Part shown: positions 12,111 through 21,712 of the stretch, in pieces
How the letters are laid out: each line of letters begins with the position of its first letter
How positions within the stretch are numbered: the stretch's first letter is position 1
Source of the DNA: Ciceribacter thiooxidans
GTDB taxonomy: Bacteria > Pseudomonadota > Alphaproteobacteria > Rhizobiales > Rhizobiaceae
DNA length: 64,000 nt
NCBI RefSeq assembly: GCF_014126615.1
Contig: NZ_CP059896.1
Coordinates: 230,001 to 294,000 of the forward strand
Reading direction: 5' to 3'
Made by a program: the position numbers and the translations under genes
Notes under the pieces: generated by a model
The model's database searches: none
What the model was told of the DNA's origin: nothing
What the model saw: only the letters and a program-made list of their open reading frames with translations

Positions 12111-14207
12111 TCAGCGCGTGAAGCTCTGGGCGTTGCCGGCATCGACATTGATGATGTTGCCGGTCGACTTGGCCGAGAGATCGGAGGCGAGGAAGTAGAT
12201 CGCTTCCGCGATGTCTTCCGGGAAGACATTGAGCTTCAGCATCGAGCGCTTGCGGTAGTGCTCCTCCAGATCGGTGACCTCGATCTTCGAGGACGCCGCC
12301 CGCTGTTCGCGCCATTCGCCGTTCCAGATCTTCGAGCCGCGCAGCACGGCATCGGGGTTGACTGTGTTGACGCGGATGCCGGCGTCAGCGCCTTCCAGCG
12401 CCAGGCAGCGGGCGAGATGGATCTCGGCGGCCTTGGCGGTGCAATAGGCGGATGCGTTCGGCGAGGAGGCAAGGCCGTTCTTCGAGGCGACGAAGACGAT
12501 ATTGCCGCCGATCGCCTGACGGCGGAACAGGCGGAAAGCCTCGCGGGAGACGAGGAAATAGCCGGTCGCCAGGATGTCGATGTTCTTGTTCCACATTTGA
12601 AGCGTGGTGTCCTCGACCGGGGCCGAAGAGGCGATGCCGGCATTGGAGACGAGAATGTCGACGCCGCCGAATTCGACGCAGGCTTCCGCGAATGTCGAGG
12701 TGACGGCTTCTTCCTTTGTCACGTCGAGCGTGACGGAACGAACGCTGTCGCCGCCGTAGCGCTTGGAGAAGTCGGCCATCGTGTCCGAGAGCGCGCCGGT
12801 GTCGATGTCGGCGAGCACCACGCAGGCGCCTTCGGACATCAGCCGCTCGGCCGTCGCCCGGCCAATGCCGCCGGCGCCGCCGGTGACGAAGGCGACGCGA
12901 CCGGCCAGCGATTTCGGCTTGGGCATGCGCTGGAGCTTGGCTTCCTCGAGCAGCCAGTATTCGATGTCGAAAGCTTCCTGTTCGGGCAGGCCCTGATATT
13001 CGGAAACCGTCGAGGCGCCCTTCATGACGTTGATGGCGTTGACGTAGAATTCGCCGGCGATGCGGGCGGTCGCCTTGTCCTTGGCGAAGGACAGCATGCC
13101 GACGCCCGGAACCAGGAAGATGACCGGGTTCGGATCGCGCATGGCAGGCGAGTTGGCGTGCTTGCAGGCCTCGTAATAGCGCGTGTAGTCGGCGCGGTAG
13201 TCCTCGAGCGCCTTGTCGAGGCCGGCGATCACGGCGTCGGCATCGGGCTTGGCCGGATCGAAATCGACGATCAGCGGACGGATCTTGGTGCGCAGGAAGT
13301 GGTCGGGGCAGGAGGTGCCGAGCGAACCCAGCGGCTTCAGATCCTTCGAATTGACGAATTCAAGCACGGCGGCCTGGTCGTCGAAATGACCGAGCTTGCG
13401 TTCGGCCTTGCCGATCCGGCCACGGATTTCCGGCATCAGCTTGGCTGCGATCGCGCGGCGTTCGGCTTCCGGCAGGCTCTTGGCCACCGCGCCGCCGAAG
13501 ATCGTCTTGCCCTCGGTTTCCTTGGCGAACCACTCGATCGCCTTGTTGATGATCTCGAGCGTTAGCAGGTAGCATTCCTTGGCGTCGTTCGCCCAGGTGA
13601 ACAGGCCGTGACTTTCGAGCACGACGCCCTTGGCGGTCGGGTTTGCCTTCACGAAGGCTTCGAGGTCGAGACCGAGCTGGAAGCCTGGACGGCGCCAGGG
13701 TAGCCAGCCGATGTCGGCACCGAAGATCTTCTGCGTCAGTTCCTTGGAGTTCTTCGAAGCGGCGATCGCGATAATCGCATCCGGATGCATGTGGTCGACA
13801 TGGGTGAACGGCACGAAGCCGTGCAGGGGCGTGTCGATCGAGGCGGCGCGCGGGTTCAGGTTGAAGGTGCAATGCGGCAGGAAGCCGACCATGCGGTCCT
13901 CGTCTTCGACGCCCTTGTAGAGCGTCTTCAGCGCCTCGAGCTTGTCCATGTAGAGGGTGGCGAAGCCGTCGAGCTTGATGGTGCCGACGTCGCCGCCGGA
14001 ACCCTTGACCCACATGACGCGAACCTTTCCGCCGGTCAGCGGATCGGTTTCGAGCACTTTCGCGGAGGTGTTGCCGCCGCCGTAATTGGTGATGCGCTTG
14101 TCAGCGCCCAAGAGATTGGACCGGTAGAGCAGCTTGCCGGGCTCGTCGAGCTCCGCCGCACGAGCATCATCCCAACGATTATCGAGAAGGCGGGTTTGGC
14201 CCGTCAT
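12111..14207 (-). CDS. rhaD: Bifunctional rhamnulose-1-P aldolase / short-chain dehydrogenase
   Basis: A 698-residue fusion. Residues about 1-400 are a class II aldolase/adducin domain (NYGGGNTSAK, KGSGGDVGTI, PFTHVDHMHPDA, LESHGLFTWAND) that cleaves rhamnulose-1-phosphate to dihydroxyacetone phosphate and lactaldehyde. Residues about 430-698 are a Rossmann short-chain dehydrogenase (VAFVTGGAGGIGRATAE; catalytic region SAYCTAKAAEIHLARCLALEG), which presumably oxidises the lactaldehyde. This fused form is typical of rhizobia and Bacillus. It is transcribed away from rhaR across a shared regulatory region and is followed by rhaI. Confidence 0.95.
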   Translation of the reverse strand: MTGQTRLLDNRWDDARAAELDEPGKLLYRSNLLGADKRITNYGGGNTSAKVLETDPLTGGKVRVMWVKGSGGDVGTIKLDGFATLYMDKLEALKTLYKGVEDEDRMVGFLPHCTFNLNPRAASIDTPLHGFVPFTHVDHMHPDAIIAIAASKNSKELTQKIFGADIGWLPWRRPGFQLGLDLEAFVKANPTAKGVVLESHGLFTWANDAKECYLLTLEIINKAIEWFAKETEGKTIFGGAVAKSLPEAERRAIAAKLMPEIRGRIGKAERKLGHFDDQAAVLEFVNSKDLKPLGSLGTSCPDHFLRTKIRPLIVDFDPAKPDADAVIAGLDKALEDYRADYTRYYEACKHANSPAMRDPNPVIFLVPGVGMLSFAKDKATARIAGEFYVNAINVMKGASTVSEYQGLPEQEAFDIEYWLLEEAKLQRMPKPKSLAGRVAFVTGGAGGIGRATAERLMSEGACVVLADIDTGALSDTMADFSKRYGGDSVRSVTLDVTKEEAVTSTFAEACVEFGGVDILVSNAGIASSAPVEDTTLQMWNKNIDILATGYFLVSREAFRLFRRQAIGGNIVFVASKNGLASSPNASAYCTAKAAEIHLARCLALEGADAGIRVNTVNPDAVLRGSKIWNGEWREQRAASSKIEVTDLEEHYRKRSMLKLNVFPEDIAEAIYFLASDLSAKSTGNIINVDAGNAQSFTR

Positions 14208-14312
14208 CGCTTCCTCCCTGTGCGTGTCGATTCATGGGTAACCCGACCGGGGACCCATCTCCTTCTGGTGGACGGTATCGCGCATCCGTTCGATGCTTGT
14301 CAATCAATTTCG

Positions 14313-14365
14313 ATCACAAACGTTCATTGTGCGACGCAACATTATCTTTTTTGATCGTTTGTGAT
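14313..14365. promoter_or_regulatory. Inverted repeat, likely RhaR operator between rhaD and rhaR
   Basis: ATCACAAACG (14313-14322) and its exact reverse complement CGTTTGTGAT (14356-14365) face each other with centres 43 bp (about four helical turns) apart in the 204-bp divergent gap. DeoR-family repressors often bind spaced repeats. Control of both rhaDI and rhaRSTPQUK from here is inferred. Confidence 0.55.
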
Positions 14366-14393
14366 TGACAGCGTAAACGCAATCCGAATAAAT
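14365..14393 (+). promoter_or_regulatory. Candidate sigma70-type promoter for rhaR operon
   Basis: TTGACA (14365-14370) is a perfect -35 box; 17 bp later lies ATAAAT (14388-14393), a weak -10. The -35 box touches the right arm of the inverted repeat, so repressor binding there would block it. Confidence 0.4.
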
Positions 14394-14411
14394 CACGCTC
14401 AGGAGGAGCCC

Positions 14412-15224
14412 ATGCACGAACGCGAACGTCATCGCATCATACTAAGCGCGATCCAGGAAAAGCCGGTCATCACCGTGCAGGATATCGCCGAGCTGACCGA
14501 GGCTTCCGAAGCCACGATCCGCCGCGACATCGCAGCGCTTCATGTGCAGGGAAAGCTCCGCCGGGTCCGCGGCGGCGCGGAGGCGGTGCATCCGCCGCAG
14601 CTCGGAAATCTCGCCGCGCGACCGTTCCGCGTTTCGGAATCGGTCAATATCGACAAGAAACGCGCAATTGCGCGTGCCGCCGTCGATCTTTGCGAGGAAG
14701 GCGACTCGATCATCATCAACGGGGGCACGACGACCTTCCAGATGGTGCATTTCATGTCGGCGCGCCGCCTGCAGGTCATGACCAATTCATTCGCCATCGC
14801 CGAGCATTTGGTCAAGCATTCGAAGTGCACGGTCTCGGTGCCGGGCGGGGCGATCTATCGCGACCAGAGCCTGATCCTGTCGCCCTTCGAAAACGATGCG
14901 ATCCGCAATTTCTACGCGCGGCGCATCTTCATCGGCGCGCAGGGCATCAATGCGCTCGGCGTAATGGAGTCCGATGCGCTGGTTATCCAGAGCGAACAGA
15001 AGTTGGTCCGCCAGGCCGAGGAACTGATCATCATGGTCGATTCCAGCAAGTTCTCGAAGCGCTCGAGCTTGATTCTCTGCCCGCTCGACAACGTCTCGAC
15101 GATCATTACCGACGACAAGATTCCGGACGAGGCGGCCGCCATGGTCACCGACGCCGGCATAAGGCTCATTACGGTCAAGCCGATGGCTTCGACTGAGAAG
15201 GAGGATACCACGTCGGTCGCGTGA
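14412..15224 (+). CDS. rhaR: DeoR-family regulator of rhamnose genes
   Basis: A 270-residue regulator. The N-terminal winged HTH (RIILSAIQEKPVITVQDIAELTEASEATIRRDIAALH, residues 6-45) is of DeoR type, followed by a sugar-phosphate sensing domain (SIIINGGTTTFQMVHFM, VPGGAIYRD, FIGAQGINALGVME). The start at 14412 is chosen because AGGAGG lies seven bases before it; an in-frame ATG at 14361 falls inside the operator. First gene of the rightward rha operon. A phosphorylated rhamnose intermediate is the likely inducer (inference). Confidence 0.92.
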   Translation: MHERERHRIILSAIQEKPVITVQDIAELTEASEATIRRDIAALHVQGKLRRVRGGAEAVHPPQLGNLAARPFRVSESVNIDKKRAIARAAVDLCEEGDSIIINGGTTTFQMVHFMSARRLQVMTNSFAIAEHLVKHSKCTVSVPGGAIYRDQSLILSPFENDAIRNFYARRIFIGAQGINALGVMESDALVIQSEQKLVRQAEELIIMVDSSKFSKRSSLILCPLDNVSTIITDDKIPDEAAAMVTDAGIRLITVKPMASTEKEDTTSVA

Positions 15225-15280
15225 TGTGATCCGGCCGCGTGGGAGGAGTTCAAGCAGTCTCAACCTGGGAGGAAAACACA

Positions 15281-16276
15281 ATGAAACTGTCGAAGACACT
15301 GCTCGCCGGCGTGGCGATCGCCATAGCTGCCATGACGTCCGCGGCAAATGCCGCCGACATGAAGATCGCACTTGTGGTCAAATCACTTGGCAACGGCTTC
15401 TTCGAGGCGGCCAACAAGGGTGCACAGGAAGCGGCCAAGGAACTCGGCGGCGTCGAGGTGATTTACACCGGCCCGACGACGACGACGGCCGAAGGCCAGA
15501 TTGAAGTGATCAATTCCTTGATTGCCCAGGGCGTCGATGCGATCGCAATTTCCGCCAACGATCCGGACGCCGTCGTTCCGGCGCTGAAGAAGGCGCAGCA
15601 GCGCGGCATCAAGGTCATTTCCTGGGATTCGGGTGTCGCTCCGGAAGGCCGGATCATGCACCTCAATCCGTCGTCCAACGAACTGATCGGCAAGATGTGC
15701 CTGCAGCTCGCGGCCAACCATCTCGAAGGCGGCAAGGGCGACTTCGCCATCCTGTCGGCCACCACCACCTCGACCAACCAGAACATCTGGATCGAGGAAA
15801 TGAAGAAGCAGCTCAAGGATTTCCCGGGCCTCAACCTCGCCACGACCGTCTATGGTGACGACCTGGCCGACAAGAGCTACCGCGAAGCCAACGGCCTCCT
15901 GTCGTCCTCGCCGAACGTCAAGGTTATCGTCGCTCCGACGACCGTCGGCGTTCTCGCCGCCTCGCAGGCTGTCAAGGATGCCGGCAAGATCGGTCAGGTC
16001 TACGTGACCGGTCTCGGCCTGCCGTCGGAAATGGCCGGTGCCATCAAGTCCGGCGCGACCAAGGAATTCGCGATCTGGAACCCGATCGACCTCGGTTACT
16101 CCGCCACACAGATCGCCTATCATCTGGTGAAGGGTGACACCGACGGTGCTCCGGGCGCGGAAATCGAAGCCGGCCGCATGGGCAAGATCAAGGTCGGCGA
16201 CAACGGCGAAGCGGCGATGGCCGATCCGTTCGTCTACAATTCGTCCAACATCGACGAGTTCTCGAAGATCTTCTGA
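15281..16276 (+). CDS. rhaS: Rhamnose ABC transporter, periplasmic binding protein
   Basis: A 331-residue type-1 periplasmic sugar-binding protein. It has a Sec signal peptide (MKLSKTLLAGVAIAIAAMTS, cleavage near residue 22 after AANA), then the two-lobe fold with VVKSLGNGFFEAANKGAQEA, DAIAISANDPDAVVPALKKA and VISWDSGV. The start follows GGGAGGAAAACACA. It delivers L-rhamnose to RhaTPQ. The 176-bp gap to rhaT holds a palindromic repeat. Confidence 0.93.
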   Translation: MKLSKTLLAGVAIAIAAMTSAANAADMKIALVVKSLGNGFFEAANKGAQEAAKELGGVEVIYTGPTTTTAEGQIEVINSLIAQGVDAIAISANDPDAVVPALKKAQQRGIKVISWDSGVAPEGRIMHLNPSSNELIGKMCLQLAANHLEGGKGDFAILSATTTSTNQNIWIEEMKKQLKDFPGLNLATTVYGDDLADKSYREANGLLSSSPNVKVIVAPTTVGVLAASQAVKDAGKIGQVYVTGLGLPSEMAGAIKSGATKEFAIWNPIDLGYSATQIAYHLVKGDTDGAPGAEIEAGRMGKIKVGDNGEAAMADPFVYNSSNIDEFSKIF

Positions 16277-16302
16277 TCCTGCATTTCCGAGTTCGGGGGC
16301 CG

Positions 16303-16436
16303 TTGCCCCTCACCCTAGCCCTCTCCCCGCACGCGGGGAGAGGGGACGTGCCCCGATGATAGGATGACGCCGTGTGGCTTGCGTCCTTCGCCCCGCTTGC
16401 GGGGAGAAGGTGCCGGCAGGCGGATGAGGGGTCTAC
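16303..16436. repeat. RIME-type palindromic repeat between rhaS and rhaT
   Basis: CCCTCTCCCCGC (16319-16330) pairs perfectly over 12 bp with 16333-16344. A second hairpin pairs CCTTC (16385-16389) with GAAGG (16406-16410) around CCCCGC/GCGGGG. The tail GTGCCGGCAGGCGGATGAGG is typical of rhizobial RIME elements. It lies inside the operon, where such hairpins often set up unequal expression of the binding protein and the membrane parts. Confidence 0.8.
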
Positions 16437-16452
16437 AGGACCTGAAAAGACC

Positions 16453-17985
16453 ATGACCGTTCAAGCCAAACCTCTCGACACCGCGCCGCTGGCCGCCGAC
16501 ACGCCGATTCTCGAAATGCGTGGCATTTCTCAGATCTTTCCGGGGGTGAAGGCGCTCGATGGGGTGAACATCGCGCTCTATCCCGGCAAGGTGACGGCGC
16601 TGATCGGGGAAAACGGCGCCGGCAAGTCGACGCTCGTCAAGATCCTGACCGGTATCTACCGTCCGAACGAGGGCGAGATCCTGATCGACGGCAAGCCGGT
16701 CGCATTTGCCAATGCGCAAGACGCGATCGATGCCGGTGTCACTGCGATTCATCAGGAGACAGTCCTTTTCGACGAGTTGACCGTCGGCGAGAACATCTTT
16801 CTCGGCCACGCACCACGGACCCGGTTCGGGCTGATCGACTGGAAGACCATCAATCAGCGCGCCCGACAGCTGCTGGCCGATCTCGAAAGCACGATCGATC
16901 CGACGATCAAGCTGAAGGACCTGTCGATCGCCCAGCGCCATCTGGTCGCGATCGCACGTGCCCTTTCGGTCGAGGCCCGGATCGTCATCATGGACGAGCC
17001 GACCGCTGCGCTCTCGCGCAAGGAGATCGACGATCTCTTCCGCATCGTCGAGACCCTGAAGAGGCAGGGGAAGGCGATCCTCTTCATCAGCCACAAGTTC
17101 GACGAGGTCTACGAGATCGCTGAAAACTACGCGGTCTTCCGCGACGGCAAGATGGTGGGAGCGGGTATCCTCAAGACTACGCCGCAGGATGAAATCGTCC
17201 GCCTGATGGTCGGTCGTGACGTTGATGACGTGTTTCCGAAGAGCCCGGTGCAGATCGGGCCAACAGTGCTGACCGTCGATCGCTACAGCCACGACACCGA
17301 ATTTCGCGACATTTCCTTCGATCTTCGCAAGGGGGAAATTCTCGGCGTCTATGGCCTCATCGGCGCCGGCCGCTCCGAACTCTGTCAGTCCCTCTTCGGC
17401 ATCACGAAACCGGCCTCCGGGCGCCTGCTGCTCGACGGCCGCGAGATCGTGATCCGGTCGCCAGCGGACGCGATCGCCGCAGGCATCGTCTACGTACCGG
17501 AAGAGCGCGGCCGCCACGGCCTTGCGCTCGAAATGCCGATCTACCAGAACATGTCGCTGCCCTCGCTGGCGCGTACCTCGGTCAGGGGTTTCCTGAAGGC
17601 TGCCAACGAATTCTCGCTCGTCCGCCGATACGCCGAGAGACTGGACCTGCGTGCCGCGGCCCTTTCCGTTCCTGCGGGAACGCTTTCCGGCGGCAACCAG
17701 CAGAAGGTCGTCATCGGCAAGTGGCTCGCCACCCGGCCGAAGGTGATCATTCTCGACGAACCGACCAAAGGCATCGATATCGGCTCGAAGGCGGCCGTGC
17801 ACGGCTTCATCTCGGAACTCGCCGGTGAAGGACTTTCCATCATCATGATCTCGTCCGAACTGCCGGAGATTCTCGGCATGTCGGATCGGGTCATGGTCAT
17901 GCGCGAAGGCCTCCAGGCCGGAATTTTCGAACGCGAAGGGCTTACCGCAGAGACGCTCGTGCGTGCGGCGACGGGCAATGCGTAA
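16453..17985 (+). CDS. rhaT: Rhamnose ABC transporter, tandem ATPase
   Basis: A 510-residue CUT2-type sugar ATPase with two ABC halves. The first has Walker A GENGAGKST (about residue 53), signature-region LSIAQRHLVAIARAL and Walker B IVIMDEPTAAL. The second has the degenerate P-loop GLIGAGRSEL, signature LSGGNQQKVVIGKWL and Walker B VIILDEPTKGID. The start at 16453 is chosen by family alignment; the ribosome site is poor. It drives uptake through RhaP and RhaQ. Confidence 0.93.
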   Translation: MTVQAKPLDTAPLAADTPILEMRGISQIFPGVKALDGVNIALYPGKVTALIGENGAGKSTLVKILTGIYRPNEGEILIDGKPVAFANAQDAIDAGVTAIHQETVLFDELTVGENIFLGHAPRTRFGLIDWKTINQRARQLLADLESTIDPTIKLKDLSIAQRHLVAIARALSVEARIVIMDEPTAALSRKEIDDLFRIVETLKRQGKAILFISHKFDEVYEIAENYAVFRDGKMVGAGILKTTPQDEIVRLMVGRDVDDVFPKSPVQIGPTVLTVDRYSHDTEFRDISFDLRKGEILGVYGLIGAGRSELCQSLFGITKPASGRLLLDGREIVIRSPADAIAAGIVYVPEERGRHGLALEMPIYQNMSLPSLARTSVRGFLKAANEFSLVRRYAERLDLRAAALSVPAGTLSGGNQQKVVIGKWLATRPKVIILDEPTKGIDIGSKAAVHGFISELAGEGLSIIMISSELPEILGMSDRVMVMREGLQAGIFEREGLTAETLVRAATGNA

Positions 17986-17996
17986 GGACAATTGAC

Positions 17997-18995
17997 ATGC
18001 AACGCATCTTCAAGAACCGCGAAGTTCTCCTGGCGCTGATCATCGCTGTGATGGTCGCGGGCTTCGCAATGCGGGCCAACGGGTTTGCCTCTGCCGGCAA
18101 CCTCGCCAACATCTTCAACGACACCTCGATCCTGATCATTCTGGCGCTCGGCCAGATGACCGTCATCCTCACCAAGTCGATCGACCTGTCGGTGGCGGCC
18201 AATCTCGCCTTCACGGGCATGGCGGTCGCGATGCTCGACGCCGGCCATCCCGGTCTGCCGCTTGCTCTCCTCATCGTTCTGGCGGTGGTCATCGGCGCCG
18301 GGCTCGGTGCGATCAATGGATTCCTCGTCTGGTTGCTTCAGATTCCGCCGATCGTGGTGACGCTCGGAACGCTGACCATCTATCGCGGCATGGCTTTCGT
18401 CCTGTCCGGCGGAAGCTGGGTCAATGCCCACCAGATGACCCCCGATTTTCTGAACCTGCCCCGCCTGCCGGTGCTCGGCATGCCGATCCTGTCCTGGATT
18501 GCGATCGCCGTCGTTCTGCTGATCTGGTTCATGCTGACGCGGACGCCTTTCGGCCGCTCGACCTATGCGGCAGGCGGCAATCCGACCGCTGCCGTCTATG
18601 CGGGCATCGATATCGGCCGCGCCCGCTTCTTCGCCTTCGTCCTTTCCGGTGCGCTGGCGGGTCTCTCCGGTTATCTGTGGGTCTCTCGTTATGCGGTTGC
18701 CTATGTCGACATCGCTGCTGGGTTCGAACTCGACAGCGTTGCCGCCAATGTGATCGGCGGCGTGTCGATCGCCGGCGGCATCGGCACGGTCGTCGGCACG
18801 GTTCTCGGGGCGCTCTTCCTCGGCGTCATCAAGAATGCGCTGCCAGTCATCGGCGTGTCCCCATTTGCACAGATGGCGATATCGGGCATCGTCATCGTAC
18901 TTGCCGTCGTCTTCAATGCCCGTGCCGAGCGCAAGAAGGGCCGTATCATCCTGCGGGATCGAGCCGCTAAGGAAACGAAAGAGGTGACAGCATGA
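17997..18995 (+). CDS. rhaP: Rhamnose ABC transporter permease
   Basis: A 332-residue inner-membrane permease of the ribose/rhamnose type with about nine to ten hydrophobic helices. It has the conserved DLSVAANLAFTGM region and the cytoplasmic loop AGIDIGRARFFAFVLSGALAGLSG that meets the ATPase. It starts 11 bp after rhaT and its stop overlaps the start of rhaQ by four bases. Confidence 0.92.
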   Translation: MQRIFKNREVLLALIIAVMVAGFAMRANGFASAGNLANIFNDTSILIILALGQMTVILTKSIDLSVAANLAFTGMAVAMLDAGHPGLPLALLIVLAVVIGAGLGAINGFLVWLLQIPPIVVTLGTLTIYRGMAFVLSGGSWVNAHQMTPDFLNLPRLPVLGMPILSWIAIAVVLLIWFMLTRTPFGRSTYAAGGNPTAAVYAGIDIGRARFFAFVLSGALAGLSGYLWVSRYAVAYVDIAAGFELDSVAANVIGGVSIAGGIGTVVGTVLGALFLGVIKNALPVIGVSPFAQMAISGIVIVLAVVFNARAERKKGRIILRDRAAKETKEVTA

Positions 18996-20005
18996 CCGCG
19001 CCGTCTGCAGATGTCGCTACCAGACGTGTCATTCCCGATCGCCTCGGCACCCCGCTGAAGCGGTTGGCGGGAAGCTGGGAAGTGCTGCTCTTCGGTGTGG
19101 CGGTGGCGATCTTCGTCGCGAACTCGCTTGCCTCGCCCTACTTCCTCGATGCGTGGAATCTCTCCGACGCGACCTTCAACTTCACCGAGAAGGCAATGAT
19201 CGCCTTCGCAATGGCACTGCTCGTCATTGCCGGCGAGATCGATCTCTCGGTGGCCGCGATCATCGCGCTCGCATCGACCGCCATGGGAGCGGCGGCCCAG
19301 ATGGGTGTCGCGGCGCCCGGACTGGTCGTGATCGGCATCGGCACCGGGCTCGTCTGCGGCATCTTCAACGGGCTGCTCGTCGCCGGAATCGGACTGCCGT
19401 CGATCGTCGTCACGATCGGCACTATGAGCCTTTTCCGTGGGATCTCCTACATCGTTCTGGGAGACCAAGCCTACGGGAAGTATCCGGCCGACTTCGCCTA
19501 TTTCGGTCAGGGCTATGTCTTTTGGGTCTTCTCGTTCGAGTTCGTACTCTTCCTCGTGCTTGCGGCGCTCTTTGCCGTCCTGCTCCATGCGACGAATTTT
19601 GGACGTCAGATCTTCGTCATCGGCAACAATCCGCTTGCGGCACGCTTCTCCGGGATTCCGGTCGAGCGCGTGAAGTTCATCCTCTTCCTCTTGACCGGCC
19701 TGATGAGCGGGATTGCCGCGGTCTGCCTGACGTCGCGGCTTGGATCAACCCGCCCATCGATCGCACAGGGTTGGGAACTGGAAGTCGTGACCATGGTGGT
19801 GCTCGGTGGCGTATCGATCCTTGGCGGTGCCGGCACGATCGCCGGCGTGGTGATCGCCGCCTTCGTCATGGGCCTCGTGACCTTCGGTCTCGGCCTTCTC
19901 AACGTGCCCGGCATCGTCATGTCGATCTTCATCGGCCTGCTGCTGATCGTCACCATCGCCCTGCCGATCATTGCGCGGCGGATCAGGAATGCACGGAGTG
20001 CCTGA
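18992..20005 (+). CDS. rhaQ: Rhamnose ABC transporter permease
   Basis: Second permease, 337 residues, related to RhaP ([58 protein letters not shown]). The ATG overlaps the rhaP stop (ATGA), giving translational coupling. RhaP and RhaQ form the heterodimeric channel. Which one is P or Q follows the rhaRSTPQUK order of Rhizobium. Confidence 0.92.
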   Translation: MTAPSADVATRRVIPDRLGTPLKRLAGSWEVLLFGVAVAIFVANSLASPYFLDAWNLSDATFNFTEKAMIAFAMALLVIAGEIDLSVAAIIALASTAMGAAAQMGVAAPGLVVIGIGTGLVCGIFNGLLVAGIGLPSIVVTIGTMSLFRGISYIVLGDQAYGKYPADFAYFGQGYVFWVFSFEFVLFLVLAALFAVLLHATNFGRQIFVIGNNPLAARFSGIPVERVKFILFLLTGLMSGIAAVCLTSRLGSTRPSIAQGWELEVVTMVVLGGVSILGGAGTIAGVVIAAFVMGLVTFGLGLLNVPGIVMSIFIGLLLIVTIALPIIARRIRNARSA

Positions 20006-20006
20006 G

Positions 20007-20330
20007 GTGACCGAACTCGAAAAATATGCCTTCAAGATGCACCTCAATCCGGGCATGGAAACCGAATACCGCAAGCGTCATGACGAGATATGGCCCGAGC
20101 TCGTAGAGCTTCTCCACGAGGCGGGAATTCGCGATTACTCTATCCACCTTGATCGGGAGACCAGCACGCTCTTCGGGGTGCTGACCCGTCCAAAGACGCA
20201 TGGCATGGCAGACCTTCCGCACCATCCCGTCATGAAGCGTTGGTGGGCCCACATGGCCGACATCATGGCGGCGAACCCGGACAATTCGCCGGTCGCCGTC
20301 GATCTGGTCAACGTGTTCCACCTGCCATGA
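20007..20330 (+). CDS. rhaU: L-rhamnose mutarotase
   Basis: A 107-residue dimeric ferredoxin-like protein that interconverts alpha and beta rhamnose. The family blocks [32 protein letters not shown] and [11 protein letters not shown] are present. The start is uncertain: GTG at 20007 gives the usual family length, while ATG at 19989 and GTG at 19998 are also in frame and overlap rhaQ. It overlaps rhaK by four bases. In Rhizobium RhaU is needed for efficient kinase-dependent uptake (family knowledge). Confidence 0.9.
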   Translation: MTELEKYAFKMHLNPGMETEYRKRHDEIWPELVELLHEAGIRDYSIHLDRETSTLFGVLTRPKTHGMADLPHHPVMKRWWAHMADIMAANPDNSPVAVDLVNVFHLP

Positions 20331-21712
20331 ACGCGTCTCGTCCGCGGCGCGTCGCCGTCATCGACATCGGCAAGACGAATGCCAAGGTGGTGGTCCTCGA
20401 CGGGGAAGCGGGTGCCGAGATCGCGATCCGCAAGACTTCGAACCGCGTGGTCGCCGGTCCTCCCTATCCCCACTATGACGTCGAAGCCTTGTGGTCGTTC
20501 ATCCTGTCCGCTCTCGCTTCGTTCGCCGAGAAGCCCGGCTATGATGCGATTTCGATCACGACCCACGGGGCGAGTGCCGCGCTGCTCGATGCCGAGGGGC
20601 AGCTCGCAATGCCGGTCCTCGATTACGAACACGCTTATTCGGCCGACGTCGTTTCGGACTACGCCGCCTTACGGCCTGCCTTTTCCGAGACCTGTTCGCC
20701 GGCGCTTCCGGGTGGCCTCAATCTCGGAGCCCAACTTCATTACCAGAAGACCACCTTTCCCGAAGCGTTCGCACGGGTTGGGACGATCCTCACCTATCCG
20801 CAATACTGGGCCTTCCGGCTAACGGGCATTGCCGCGAATGAGGTGACTTCGCTCGGCTGCCACACCGACCTCTGGAATCCAGGGGAGGGCCGGTACTCGA
20901 CGCTCCTAGACAGGCTCGGGATCGGTTCGTTGCTGGCTCCCGTCCGGTCGGCCTTCGACGTGCTGGGCCCGATGCTGCCGGAGGTTTGCGAGGTGATCGG
21001 CCTCGACACCGCTGTGCCGGTCTATTGTGGTATTCACGATTCCAACGCGTCGTTGCTGCCGCATCTCGTTGTGCGACAGCCGCCTTTCTCGGTGGTGTCG
21101 ACAGGCACTTGGGTCATCTGCTTTGCCGTCGGAGGAGATCCCGCGGGGCTCGATCCCGCGCGCGATACGCTTTCCAATGTCGATGCTTTCGCGCGCGCCG
21201 TGCCATCGGCCCGTTTCATGGGCGGTCGTGAGTTCGAGATCCTGACTCAAGGCGTGGCTGAACCGTCACCGGAAGCGGTGGAGTTGGCCGCCCGTGCGGT
21301 GATTGCCAAGGGTGTGATGGTCCTACCCAATGCAGTGGAAGGATCGGGACCTTTCCCGGGTCGCAAGGGACAGTGGATCGGTGAGCCTGCCACCGATGCC
21401 GAGCGGCTGGCCGCCGCCTCGCTCTACGTCGCGATGATGACGGCCATATGCCTCGACCTTGTGAAGGCCGCGGGGCCGATCATCGTTGAGGGGCCGATGA
21501 CTCGGAACAGCGCCTTCCTTGCCGCTCTGGCGTCGATCACCGGGCGTGACGTGATGATCGACACTGAAGGTGGCGTGAGCGGCACCGCGCTCGGAGCGGC
21601 GGTGCTCGCCGGGGTGCGGCCGCAGAAGGGGCACTCGACCGTCGTGTCCTCGTCACTCGATATCGGCTCCTATGTCGACCGTTGGCGAACGACGCTGGCG
21701 TCCGGCGTCTAG
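20327..21712 (+). CDS. rhaK: L-rhamnulokinase (FGGY family)
   Basis: A 461-residue sugar kinase. It has an N-terminal ATP-binding fold ([18 protein letters not shown]), substrate lobe segments ([37 protein letters not shown]) and the C-terminal [20 protein letters not shown] and [15 protein letters not shown] motifs. The ATG overlaps the rhaU stop (ATGA). It is the last gene of the operon, and its end overlaps the convergent AraC-type gene by 60 bp. In rhizobia RhaK is also needed for ABC transport of rhamnose (known for R. leguminosarum). Confidence 0.93.
   Translation: MNASRPRRVAVIDIGKTNAKVVVLDGEAGAEIAIRKTSNRVVAGPPYPHYDVEALWSFILSALASFAEKPGYDAISITTHGASAALLDAEGQLAMPVLDYEHAYSADVVSDYAALRPAFSETCSPALPGGLNLGAQLHYQKTTFPEAFARVGTILTYPQYWAFRLTGIAANEVTSLGCHTDLWNPGEGRYSTLLDRLGIGSLLAPVRSAFDVLGPMLPEVCEVIGLDTAVPVYCGIHDSNASLLPHLVVRQPPFSVVSTGTWVICFAVGGDPAGLDPARDTLSNVDAFARAVPSARFMGGREFEILTQGVAEPSPEAVELAARAVIAKGVMVLPNAVEGSGPFPGRKGQWIGEPATDAERLAAASLYVAMMTAICLDLVKAAGPIIVEGPMTRNSAFLAALASITGRDVMIDTEGGVSGTALGAAVLAGVRPQKGHSTVVSSSLDIGSYVDRWRTTLASGV

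Noticed and set aside
16303..16436. RIME hairpins as Rho-independent terminators
   Set aside because: There is no T-run after either stem and the operon clearly continues into rhaT.
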